Part shown: piece by piece, positions 8,502 to 16,127 of the stretch
Position numbering within the stretch: position 1 is the first letter of the stretch
Layout of the letters: each line of letters starts with the position of its first letter
Assembly (NCBI RefSeq): GCF_020422885.1
Contig: NZ_CP084622.1
Location: 3,987,001 to 4,051,000 of the forward strand
From: Mesobacillus sp. S13
GTDB taxonomy: Bacteria; Bacillota; Bacilli; Bacillales; Cytobacillaceae
DNA: 64,000 nt
Direction: 5' to 3'
The notes under the pieces: generated by a model
Told to the model about the DNA's origin: nothing
Databases searched by the model: none
Seen by the model: only the letters and a program-made list of their open reading frames with translations
Program-made: the position numbers and the translations under genes

Positions 8502-9671
8502 GTGGAAAGAATAAACTTTGACAAGGTAGTGGACAGGAACAATTCGCATTCAGTGAAGTGGGATGCGATTGATAAGGTTTTTGGCAAGGATGATGTCCTC
8601 CCAATGTGGGTCGCGGATATGGATTTCCATCCTCCAAAGGCAGTTACCGATGCGCTGAAGGAGCGGATTGAACACGGTGTATTTGGCTATACCTTTGTAC
8701 CAATGTCTGTGACAGAAGCCATAAAGGACTGGATGAAGAAGCGCCATGATTGTGAATTCAAAAAATCATCCATTGTTTTCAGCGAAGGCGTCGTTCCATC
8801 AATCAGCACGGCTATCCGCGCCTTTACGGAAAAAGGGGATAAGGTGCTTGTTCATTCTCCTGTGTATCCACCATTTTTCAACATGGTCAAAAATAATGAC
8901 CGCACCCTGGTGACTTCCAATTTATTGATTGAAAACGAACGATTCGAAATAGATTTTGCAGACTTTGAAGCCAAGCTTCAGGATGGCGTGAAAATGTTCA
9001 TTCTCTGTAACCCTCATAATCCTGGGGGCAGAGTCTGGACGAGGGAGGAGCTGGAAAAGATCGGCGACCTGTGCGTAAAGCATGATGTTCTGATTGTTTC
9101 CGATGAAATCCATTCAGACCTCGTGTTCAAGCCAAATGTCCATATTCCAATCGCTTCGATCAAGGAAGAGTACAGGGAGATTACGACCACTTTCGTCGCG
9201 CCAAGCAAAACCTTCAACCTGGCAGGGCTTCAGGCTTCCGCCGCTCTGATTCCAAACAAGGAGCTGAAGGCAAAATTCAAGAAAGTCCAGGAGCAGCAAG
9301 GATTCTTTACATTGAATGCCTTTGCGATTGCCGGGATGGAAGCTGCCTACCGGGAAGGCGAAGAATGGCTAGAGCAGCTTCTAGACTACTTGGATGAGAA
9401 TATGAAGATTGCAACCGATTTTATGGCCGAACACCTGCCATCATTAAAACCGATGAAAGCAGATGCCACCTACCTCCTATGGATCGACTGCCGTGAACTT
9501 GGCTTGAGCGATGAGGAAATCAAGGAGCAGCTGCTGGAAAAAGGAAAACTCGGATTGGAACCAGGTACGAAGTATGGTGAAGGCGGCGAAGGTTTCGTCA
9601 GGATGAATCTTGCCTGCCCTCGCGAAACCTTGAATGAAGGACTAGAAAGGCTGAAAAAGGCATTCAGCTAA
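8502..9671 (+). CDS. patB: Cystathionine beta-lyase / C-S lyase PatB (MalY family)
   Basis: 389 residues, PLP fold type I. The PLP lysine is in APSKTFNLAG, the cofactor Asp region in SDEIHSDLVF, and NPHNPGGRVW is the conserved loop. Members cleave cystathionine and other C-S compounds to pyruvate, ammonia and a thiol in methionine/cysteine metabolism. The start is GTG 8502; the nearest GGTG lies 8 bases ahead. In B. subtilis patB is yugC, close to kapB and kapD, as here. No riboswitch is seen in the 77-bp leader. Confidence 0.9.
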   Translation: MERINFDKVVDRNNSHSVKWDAIDKVFGKDDVLPMWVADMDFHPPKAVTDALKERIEHGVFGYTFVPMSVTEAIKDWMKKRHDCEFKKSSIVFSEGVVPSISTAIRAFTEKGDKVLVHSPVYPPFFNMVKNNDRTLVTSNLLIENERFEIDFADFEAKLQDGVKMFILCNPHNPGGRVWTREELEKIGDLCVKHDVLIVSDEIHSDLVFKPNVHIPIASIKEEYREITTTFVAPSKTFNLAGLQASAALIPNKELKAKFKKVQEQQGFFTLNAFAIAGMEAAYREGEEWLEQLLDYLDENMKIATDFMAEHLPSLKPMKADATYLLWIDCRELGLSDEEIKEQLLEKGKLGLEPGTKYGEGGEGFVRMNLACPRETLNEGLERLKKAFS

Positions 9672-9686
9672 AAACTTATGGAAAGC

Positions 9687-9724
9687 AAAAATGGAGCCGT
9701 CCGATTAGGGCAGGCTCCATTTTC
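9687..9724. terminator. Bidirectional terminator after patB
   Basis: AAAATGGAGCC/GGCTCCATTTT arms with A- and T-rich flanks on both sides, between two convergent genes. Confidence 0.8.
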
Positions 9725-10173
9725 TATGCGCTTACTTCCAGAGCCTCGTAATATGGCTCTAAGGAATGGCTTATAATCTTGTCCATGAAAGGGTGCAATT
9801 CTTGTGGAATCAAAAGGCGTGCGTAGTCCCAAGCATTCCTCTCGATCTGGAGCGCAATCCCCTTCTGCAGCCCATCGTTGCCTGCTTCCTCCATCTTCTG
9901 GATCAGCTCCGCAAGTTCGCAGTCCTCGGCGTGCCCAATCTCATGAGCAAACACAATGGCAAAATAATCTTCAAATTGTTCCGTAGACGAAAAGACCTGC
10001 AGGCATTGCGCCTTGATCTCTTCAATATATAAAGTAATCGTATGACTTCCAAAATTATATTTCCCGCCCGCAAAGCGGTCTCCCGGGAAAAAATCCTCAA
10101 GCTCTACTTTCACACTGCTGCCAGATTGGACAAGAATCTCATCGACAATCTTCTCTATCTGTAAGTTCTTCAA
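9724..10173 (-). CDS. Unrecognised zincin-like protein with HEIGH motif
   Basis: 149 residues, cytosolic, no signal peptide. The motif AHEIGHAED (about residue 75) fits the HExxH zinc-binding signature, with a second acidic run (CELAELIQ) after it and NAWDYARLLIP further on. This arrangement recalls small ImmA/IrrE-type or SprT-like metallopeptidases, but I cannot place it in a named family. ATG 10173 is preceded only by a weak ribosome site. Neighbours are metabolic (patB) and folding (cyclophilin), giving no hint of a substrate. Protease activity is inferred from the motif alone. Confidence 0.6.
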   Translation of the reverse strand: MKNLQIEKIVDEILVQSGSSVKVELEDFFPGDRFAGGKYNFGSHTITLYIEEIKAQCLQVFSSTEQFEDYFAIVFAHEIGHAEDCELAELIQKMEEAGNDGLQKGIALQIERNAWDYARLLIPQELHPFMDKIISHSLEPYYEALEVSA

Positions 10174-10297
10174 TTTATACCCCTACTCTTGAAATTAGAA
10201 TATAAATTGTATTATAACGTTTTAGTAAAATAATGAAAACATGACTTTTACCCTGGATTTAGCTTGGATAAACCCATTTTTGTAAAAATCGCCCATA

Positions 10298-10330
10298 AAA
10301 AAGAACAGCTAATTAAATCAGCCGTTCTCC
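10298..10330 (-). terminator. Terminator overlapping the end of the small membrane protein gene
   Basis: On the reverse strand AGAACGGCT pairs with AGCTGTTCT (one G-U pair), followed by TTTTTT. It starts inside the last codons of the upstream gene. Confidence 0.7.
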
Positions 10331-10530
10331 TTTGTATCATTCATTTGCTTCATGATTGCCTGCTCGTGTTCCTTTGCTTTCTGCGCTTCCTTTTTGGAAA
10401 CTTTGATGATAAATCTCATCGTCAGGACCGCTCCGATCAGGAAAACGAGTGACGTGATCGCCGCGGGGATATATTCTGTCTTGTCTTCCGGAAAATATAA
10501 AAATAATGAGATGACAAACCACTTACTCAT
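10318..10530 (-). CDS. Small membrane protein, unknown function
   Basis: 70 residues with a hydrophobic start (WFVISLFLYF) and one clear membrane span (YIPAAITSLVFLIGAVLTM), then a charged cytosolic tail rich in Lys and Glu. The ATG at 10530 is preferred because GGAAG lies 6 bases ahead; the ATG at 10536 is too close. A terminator overlaps its stop, supporting a real gene. I do not recognise the family. Confidence 0.65.
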   Translation of the reverse strand: MSKWFVISLFLYFPEDKTEYIPAAITSLVFLIGAVLTMRFIIKVSKKEAQKAKEHEQAIMKQMNDTKENG

Positions 10531-10604
10531 TCTCATCTTCCTTTCATCAGCTCTCCAAACATTATATCAAGGTTTGGATGTACGTCCAACCGCAACACAA
10601 CTTC

Positions 10605-11327
10605 CTATTTCAGGACATTGATTTTTTCGATGACGACGTCTTCCTCTGGCTTGTCCCCAGCACCTGTAGGCGCAGCAGCAATCTTATCAACTACATCCAT
10701 TCCCTCGATTACCTGGCCGAATACTGTGTGCCTGCCATCAAGGTGAGGAGTGCCGCCATTTTCATACATCTTCAGGACTTCTTCTGGGTAACCAGCCTGC
10801 TTCATCTTCTCTGGTAAACTAGCATCCAGTTCCTTGTTTTGGACGATGAAAAATTGGCTGCCATTCGTGTTCGGGCCGGAGTTGGCCATTGATAAAGCTC
10901 CGCGAATGTTAAAGAGCTGTTTTGAGAATTCATCTTCGAACGGGCCGCCGTAAATGCTTTCGCCACCCATACCAGTTCCATCAGGATCTCCCCCCTGAAT
11001 CATGAACCCGTCAATAACACGGTGGAAGGTGACTCCTTCATAGTAGCCCTCTTCGCTATGCTTAATAAAATTCTCTACCGCTTTTGGAGCCTGCTCAGGG
11101 AATAGCTTGATTTTAACAGTTCCCATGGACGTGACCATTTCCACAAGCCTTTCATTTTCCTGGACCTCTGCTGTCGCTTGAGGATAATCAAGATCTTCCT
11201 CAACTGCTTGTCCAGCATTCGTCTTGTCTTCATTCTGCTTGTCTGCTTCCTGCTTTTCGTCAGCAGTACCGCAGCCAGCGAGTACAACCATCATTGCAAA
11301 AAGTACGGCCAATATTTTTTTAGTCAT
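10605..11327 (-). CDS. Exported lipoprotein peptidyl-prolyl cis-trans isomerase (cyclophilin)
   Basis: 240 residues. Residues 1-18 form a lipoprotein signal peptide with lipobox LAGC, then an acidic linker, then a cyclophilin domain (about 65-240) with [15 protein letters not shown] carrying the catalytic Arg, and NGSQFFIV. It should catalyse proline isomerisation on the outer face of the membrane. B. subtilis PpiB is cytosolic, so this is a different, surface-attached type. ATG 11327 is chosen because AGGAGG lies 9 bases ahead and it alone yields a proper signal peptide; the ATG at 11351 does not. Confidence 0.9.
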   Translation of the reverse strand: MTKKILAVLFAMMVVLAGCGTADEKQEADKQNEDKTNAGQAVEEDLDYPQATAEVQENERLVEMVTSMGTVKIKLFPEQAPKAVENFIKHSEEGYYEGVTFHRVIDGFMIQGGDPDGTGMGGESIYGGPFEDEFSKQLFNIRGALSMANSGPNTNGSQFFIVQNKELDASLPEKMKQAGYPEEVLKMYENGGTPHLDGRHTVFGQVIEGMDVVDKIAAAPTGAGDKPEEDVVIEKINVLK

Positions 11328-11432
11328 TGTATGTATCCCTCCTATAGACACTTTAAACGATTACAAAATGTTTTGCATCTTTGTTTTTGTTATAATAAAA
11401 GAAATGATTAGTATTGCGAAAGGAGCTTCAAC

Positions 11433-11813
11433 ATGGCTGAATTGAACATTGGCGATCAAGTGACCGCCATTTATAAAACCGGCAAATACATAGGCGAAAT
11501 CACGGAACGCCGCCCACAGCACTATCTTGTCCGCGTATTGGCTGTCGCAAAACACCCGATGCAAGGCGACCTCCATAATCCAAAGGACGCAGATGTTGGC
11601 TTTTTCCATGAAAGAAAAGCACTTTCCTTCCGCGAACAGGCCAACATCCCGGAGAAAATGGTCAAGCCATTCGAGGGCGATATCCCTGATTATCTTGAAT
11701 CCTTAAAAGAAGCGACGAACAAGCTGCGTGCCGAACTCGAAGGTGATGATTCTGCCTGGGCACAGCAAAGCCTGAGAAACCTTGAGTCTTTGGAAAAAGA
11801 TTATTTTAAATAA
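11433..11813 (+). CDS. kapB: Kinase-associated protein KapB
   Basis: 126 residues. The N-terminal half is a small beta domain (IGDQVTAIYKTGKYIGEI..YLVRVLAVAKHP), the rest helical. KapB supports phosphate flow from KinB into the sporulation phosphorelay in B. subtilis. No lipobox or signal peptide is visible in this copy, although the product is historically described as a lipoprotein. Convergent with kapD, as expected for this locus. Ribosome site AAAGGAG 9 bases before ATG. Confidence 0.88.
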   Translation: MAELNIGDQVTAIYKTGKYIGEITERRPQHYLVRVLAVAKHPMQGDLHNPKDADVGFFHERKALSFREQANIPEKMVKPFEGDIPDYLESLKEATNKLRAELEGDDSAWAQQSLRNLESLEKDYFK

Positions 11814-11841
11814 GGTTTATTAAACCAAAAAAAGCTCAGAC

Positions 11842-11877
11842 GCAAAAAGCCAGATTGTTTTTTCCAATCTGGCTTTT
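11842..11877. terminator. Bidirectional terminator between kapB and kapD
   Basis: AAAAAGCCAGATT/AATCTGGCTTTT arms around a T-rich loop, with A-run and T-run at the two sides. Confidence 0.85.
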
Positions 11878-12501
11878 CTATGCGAATTTATTGAGCAGTT
11901 TGGAAAAGTCGACCATATCCCCGATTGTTGCTGGCTCCGGCCTCTGAAGATATTGTTTGTCTTTTTCGACGAGCTTGTAAATGTGGTAAGTCGTCAACGC
12001 ATCATCAAGAGCGCGATGATGTTTGCCTGTACCTTCCCTTCCATACTCCTGCACGGCCTTCCATAGACCTGTTTGATTCTGGTCGCCGAAGAAACGTTTG
12101 TATTCCATCGAAAGATCGATTTGCTTTCCCGGCAGCGGAAAACCGACTGACGCCTGCTGGCAATTTTGCTGCAATACCTTCATGTCCATATTGCCCCAAG
12201 TGACAATCTGGCAATTCTTGTTCCCGCCCATTGACCTAAGCTTATCAACCAAAGCCTTGAAAGTGATGCCTGAATTGACCTGCTCCTGAGTGATGTTCAG
12301 GAAGGAACGGCAGCGTTCTGTCAAAATCGGAAAACGCAGCGGCCGAACATAAGATGAAAATTGCTCAACCATTTTGCCATTTTCGACTAGGACAGCGCCA
12401 GCTTCAATGATTTCCGGGTAAAAGCCCCTTCTTCTGCTGTTCCGGTCTGGCATCGTAAACTCAAAATCAATAAATAATGTTGTCCTTTCTTTTTCGCTCA
12501 T
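11878..12501 (-). CDS. kapD: 3'-5' exonuclease-like KapD, inhibitor of the KinA pathway
   Basis: 207 residues with a complete DEDDh exonuclease fold: FIDFEFTMPD (first Asp and Glu), WGNMDMKVLQ (Asp) and HHRALDDALTT (His and Asp). In B. subtilis kapD overexpression blocks the KinA route to sporulation; its nucleic acid substrate is not settled. ATG 12501 follows GGGGAAGC. Opposes kapB across a shared terminator. Confidence 0.9.
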   Translation of the reverse strand: MSEKERTTLFIDFEFTMPDRNSRRRGFYPEIIEAGAVLVENGKMVEQFSSYVRPLRFPILTERCRSFLNITQEQVNSGITFKALVDKLRSMGGNKNCQIVTWGNMDMKVLQQNCQQASVGFPLPGKQIDLSMEYKRFFGDQNQTGLWKAVQEYGREGTGKHHRALDDALTTYHIYKLVEKDKQYLQRPEPATIGDMVDFSKLLNKFA

Positions 12502-12724
12502 GCTTCCCCAACTTTCTGAAAAGCCAGTAGTTGTATGTAACCAGTATATGCTTTTCGGTCGATTATTTTATCTATTATAGCATGTTTTTTAATAAATTTT
12601 TAAATTTTCTGCAATTTAAAGCCAGCATTTTTTCAACTTGAAAAAGAATGTAAATCTCAACGCATTTGCTCCGATATTATGATGAGTGACAAAAAAAACA
12701 AATTGAATGCAGAAAGGAATTACC

Positions 12725-14545
12725 GTGAGGATTATAACAGGCTATCTTTTGATACTACTAATGATTCCTGCGTTTATTGCAGTTGTGATTTTAACCTATA
12801 CTGAAGCAGGAAATGCCGTAAGCCTCAGTAAAACTCTTAATGAAAAAATCGATTTATCGGAGACGAAGCTTTCTCAGACGAGTTTGATTCTTGCCAATAA
12901 TGGTGAAGTCTTTACAGAAATTCATCGCCCAATGAACAGGAGTTATGCTGCCGGGCATGAAATCCCTGATTTTATAAAAGAGGTGTTCATTGTCTCTGAG
13001 GACCGGAATTTTGAAAAGCATCCCGGCTTTGACTTGCCGGCTATTGGCCGTGCGCTGGCGATCAACATTCACTCAGACGACATCGAACAAGGCGCGAGCA
13101 CCATTACCCAGCAGCTAGCGCGGAACCAATATCTGAACCATCACCAATCCTATAACCGCAAGCTGAGTGAAGTTTTATATGCATACCAGCTTGAGAAAAC
13201 CTTTTCCAAGCAGGAAATCCTTGAACAGTACATGAATGCAATCTATTTTCACAATAATGCGTATGGAATAAAGGCTGCGGCGCAGTTTTATTTTAAAAAA
13301 GCCCCATTGGAACTGTCACAGGCGGAGCAGGCTTTCCTTGCTGCGATCCCTAATAATCCGACCTTCTATGATCCGATCGAACATTTCGACCGGACGAAAA
13401 AACGCCAGGAACGGCTTCTCGACCAGCTTGCACAACACGGAAAAATCAAACCTGAAACAGCTGAAAAGCTAAAGATAGAACCTATCACACTGAAAGTTGA
13501 TTCCAGGAAAAATTCATATCCAGATTATTCTTCCTATGCTCTACACGAGCTGAGGGAACTGATTTCCGAAAAAGAAAATCTGGCTGACACCGAGGAACTA
13601 ACTGCAAGAGTGGAGGAATTGCTCCGTTCAGGGGTCACGATCCATACAAATCTGGATATTGTATTACAAAAACGGGCAGTCCAGGCTTTTGAGGCTCATC
13701 TCAAGGATGCATCTGTTCAAGGTGCCGCGGCGGTGATCAACCATGAAACGGGCCAGATTGTCGCCATCTCAGGAGGAAAGGGTTATCATAGCGGTGACTT
13801 CCATCGCGCTTATCAGGCCTTTCGCCAGCCAGGTTCTTCAATCAAACCATTGCTTGTTTATGCCCCTTATTTTGAAAGATTTGACGCAAACAAGAATGCT
13901 CCAATAAACGCCGGTCCCCTTTGCATCAAGGGGTACTGTCCAAAGAACTACGGAGGATCGAACTACGGGATGGTGACGCTAGAAAAGGCATTCATCCATT
14001 CCTACAATACACCGGCAGTACGGATTTTCCAGCAGGTTGGCGCAGATGAAGCCTTCAATGACCTGGCACCTTTCAAATTTGAAAAAGTGACAGCACAGGA
14101 CCATGTGTTGGCCGCGGCAGTTGGCGGTTTCACGACCGGGGTCAGTCCCCTTGAAATGACCTCAGCTTATACAGTGTTCAGCAATAAAGGCCTATACCTT
14201 AAGCCAAGGGCAATCTCGAAGGTAACAGGAGCGGACGGAGAGGTCCTTTATAGCTGGAATGACGAGCCTGTACAGGTGTGGAATCCGAGCACCGTCGAAA
14301 AAGTCCGCAGCCTGATGCAAAAGACGGTATCCTCAGGGACCGCAAGAAAAGCAGCTGGTGCCGGATCTGGCGCTGGCGGCAAGACAGGCACAACTAATGA
14401 TTTTAAGGATTTCTGGTTCATCGGCTTCAACGGTTCTTACACAGCAGGAGTTTGGGTCGGCAAAGACAAGCCTCAAAGCATGGAATATATCAACCATCAA
14501 TCGCCGCATCTATTGATATGGCTAGAGATCATGAAACAAAAGTAA
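12725..14545 (+). CDS. pbpD: Class A penicillin-binding protein PbpD (PBP4 type)
   Basis: 606 residues: membrane anchor (about 4-26), glycosyltransferase 51 domain (about 70-245, catalytic SEDRNFEKHPGFD and QGASTITQQLARN), transpeptidase domain (about 330-590) with SSIKP, the SYN triad and GGKTGTTND. It polymerises and cross-links peptidoglycan at the outer membrane face. The start chosen is GTG 12725, because AAAGGA lies 7 bases ahead; the ATG at 12707 has no ribosome site and would overlap that signal. Length and context (next to yufK and mrp) fit pbpD. All catalytic motifs are intact. Confidence 0.88.
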   Translation: MRIITGYLLILLMIPAFIAVVILTYTEAGNAVSLSKTLNEKIDLSETKLSQTSLILANNGEVFTEIHRPMNRSYAAGHEIPDFIKEVFIVSEDRNFEKHPGFDLPAIGRALAINIHSDDIEQGASTITQQLARNQYLNHHQSYNRKLSEVLYAYQLEKTFSKQEILEQYMNAIYFHNNAYGIKAAAQFYFKKAPLELSQAEQAFLAAIPNNPTFYDPIEHFDRTKKRQERLLDQLAQHGKIKPETAEKLKIEPITLKVDSRKNSYPDYSSYALHELRELISEKENLADTEELTARVEELLRSGVTIHTNLDIVLQKRAVQAFEAHLKDASVQGAAAVINHETGQIVAISGGKGYHSGDFHRAYQAFRQPGSSIKPLLVYAPYFERFDANKNAPINAGPLCIKGYCPKNYGGSNYGMVTLEKAFIHSYNTPAVRIFQQVGADEAFNDLAPFKFEKVTAQDHVLAAAVGGFTTGVSPLEMTSAYTVFSNKGLYLKPRAISKVTGADGEVLYSWNDEPVQVWNPSTVEKVRSLMQKTVSSGTARKAAGAGSGAGGKTGTTNDFKDFWFIGFNGSYTAGVWVGKDKPQSMEYINHQSPHLLIWLEIMKQK

Positions 14546-14546
14546 A

Positions 14547-14576
14547 CCGGGCAGGAAATTTCCCGCCCGGCTCTCT
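14547..14576 (+). terminator. Terminator of pbpD
   Basis: CCGGGC/GCCCGG stem with further pairing around AAATTT, only two bases after the stop codon; the following tract CTCTCTT is a weak T-run. Confidence 0.65.
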
Positions 14577-14582
14577 TAAATC

Positions 14583-14925
14583 ATCACTCATCATGTTTAT
14601 GATGGACACTTTTTTCTTACTCTCATTCATTTCTGTCCGTCATCACGTTCATGACGGACACTTTTTTCTTTTTCTGGCTCATTTTCGTCCGTCATCACGT
14701 CTATGACGGACACTTTTTTCTGGCTCTCGCTCATTTTCGTCCGTCATCACGTCTATGACGGACACTTTTTTCTGGCTCTCGCTCATTTTCGTCCGTCATC
14801 ACGTCTATGACGGACACTTTTTTCTTTCCTGCAACTATTTCTGTCCGTCATCACGTCCATGACGGGCACTTTTTTCTTTCGCTTACCTATTTCTGTCCTT
14901 CAGCTTCCTTTGGACGGTCATGGCC
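14583..14925 (+). repeat. Tandem array of terminator-like hairpins, 52-bp pitch
   Basis: Units begin at 14583 (degenerate), 14635, 14687, 14739, 14791, 14843 and 14895 (degenerate), all exactly 52 bases apart. A unit reads GTCCGTCAT, a 7-base loop, ATGACGGAC, then ACTTTTTTC and a CT-rich spacer. The 9-bp perfect stem plus T-run is the signature of an intrinsic terminator on the forward strand, so pbpD transcripts meet a stack of about five to six of them. The reverse orientation lacks a good T-run. The array fills the gap between convergent pbpD and yufK. No coding gene is supported in it. Confidence 0.9.
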
Positions 14926-14950
14926 CAGGATAAGGAACTGAATTGAAGAG

Positions 14951-15520
14951 TTAAAGCGGCAGGCTTGCGATCAGGCTGTTATATACTTTTACTGCGAGAT
15001 ACACTACGCCCAGCACGAGCGTACTCCAGAGGATGACCTGGAAGAATACCGTTCCGATAACACCGGCAAATGTTAGATTATGGCTGATTTTATAGACAAA
15101 ATAAATGAAATAGACCATCGTTGCCAATAATAATATTGCGCCGATTCCGATGAAACTGAAGAAACTGGCCAGTGCTGCAATCCCGCCAACAAAGTAAATA
15201 ACCGATCCTTTGCGGATCAACTTCAGGCTTTCCCCTTCATGGTCCCCAGAAAATAATAGGAGGCTGACCTCATTGATTGTATCGGCAATCAGCTTCAGAG
15301 CCGCGAACACCATGAAATACACCACCATGAGTAAAGCCAGCAGTGATAGCTTGATACCTGTATCTGAGAAGAATTCCAGCATCCCGTCATAAATCCCGGC
15401 ATTTTTCAGAATGGAGACTAACTCGATCTCCGTCCTAAGTGACAGGGCCAGACTGAACATAATGATTGATAACAATGGGAAGTAACTTGTTAAGTAAGGG
15501 TTTCTCATAAAAAAATTCAC
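14951..15520 (-). CDS. yufK: Polytopic membrane protein, YufK-like (DUF5366)
   Basis: 189 residues with about five membrane spans (near 14-30, 55-80, 105-140, 150-180). No catalytic motif is seen. Size, topology and location between pbpD and the mrp genes fit B. subtilis YufK; the name rests mainly on position. Start GTG 15520 with GGAATTGA just ahead. Function unknown. Confidence 0.6.
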   Translation of the reverse strand: MNFFMRNPYLTSYFPLLSIIMFSLALSLRTEIELVSILKNAGIYDGMLEFFSDTGIKLSLLALLMVVYFMVFAALKLIADTINEVSLLLFSGDHEGESLKLIRKGSVIYFVGGIAALASFFSFIGIGAILLLATMVYFIYFVYKISHNLTFAGVIGTVFFQVILWSTLVLGVVYLAVKVYNSLIASLPL

Positions 15521-15635
15521 TCAATTCCTTCATTTCCTGTTTATCATTATGAAAGAAAAGAGGAAGACCGGCAACCATAATCTAAAACTCAAGAATCTGC
15601 AAGAACCCCACAAACAGAAAAATTCCTAAAAGAAA

Positions 15636-15664
15636 AAAGCCCCTTTGCAGGAACTTCAATTTTT
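15636..15664 (-). terminator. Probable terminator of the small exported protein gene
   Basis: On the reverse strand AAGTTCC pairs with GGGGCTT (two G-U pairs) around TGCAAA, followed by TTTTTTC. An additional inverted repeat AACCTTTTT/AAAAAGGTT at 15671-15702 lies between it and the gene. Confidence 0.5.
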
Positions 15665-15704
15665 TGAAACCTTTTTGCTTCTTGTCCGTATAAAAAGGTT
15701 GGTG

Positions 15705-15908
15705 TTACTTTGGAACAATACGGACGTATTCTCTTGAACCGAATGGTACATAAGTGGCTGTTTCAACCTCGTCCAAATCTGATTGCTGGATTTTCAGCAC
15801 TCCTGGACCTTTATTTGACAATTCTTCGTCATCCATTTGATCAAGAAACATAAACCCCGTGAACAAACTCAGGAATATCCCAACGCATACAATCAGCTTT
15901 CGGGCCAT
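15705..15908 (-). CDS. Small membrane-anchored or exported protein, unknown
   Basis: 67 residues: an N-terminal hydrophobic segment (about 4-22, KLIVCVGIFLSLFTGFMF) and a short acidic outer part (DQMDDEEL..SDLDEVETATYV). GGGGGG five bases ahead of ATG 15908 supports translation. No family is recognised. A hairpin with arms AACAAGG/CCTGTT-like sequence at 15948-15985 precedes it on the same strand. Confidence 0.55.
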   Translation of the reverse strand: MARKLIVCVGIFLSLFTGFMFLDQMDDEELSNKGPGVLKIQQSDLDEVETATYVPFGSREYVRIVPK

Positions 15909-16127
15909 GGCTTATCCCCCCTATTCACTGTTAGTATGCAAAAAGAAACAAGGTTTTATTCAATGGTGAGATAAAACCCTGTTGCTTCAAGGTCGATGAC
16001 ATGCATCCCCACCTTTTTTACGATATAATTTTCACATCAGTGGGTTGGAGGCATGAACTTGGTTAAATTGGCAAAAAATATAATGTTAAGCCATTGAATA
16101 TGGAATTAAATAAGGAGGTATTATCAT

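Noticed and set aside
15948..15985. Terminator-like hairpin upstream of the small gene at 15705-15908
   Set aside because: The arms pair (AACAAGGTTTTAT with ATAAAACCCTGTT) and a T-rich stretch follows on the reverse strand, so an attenuator is conceivable, but no regulatory element or known leader class was recognised.
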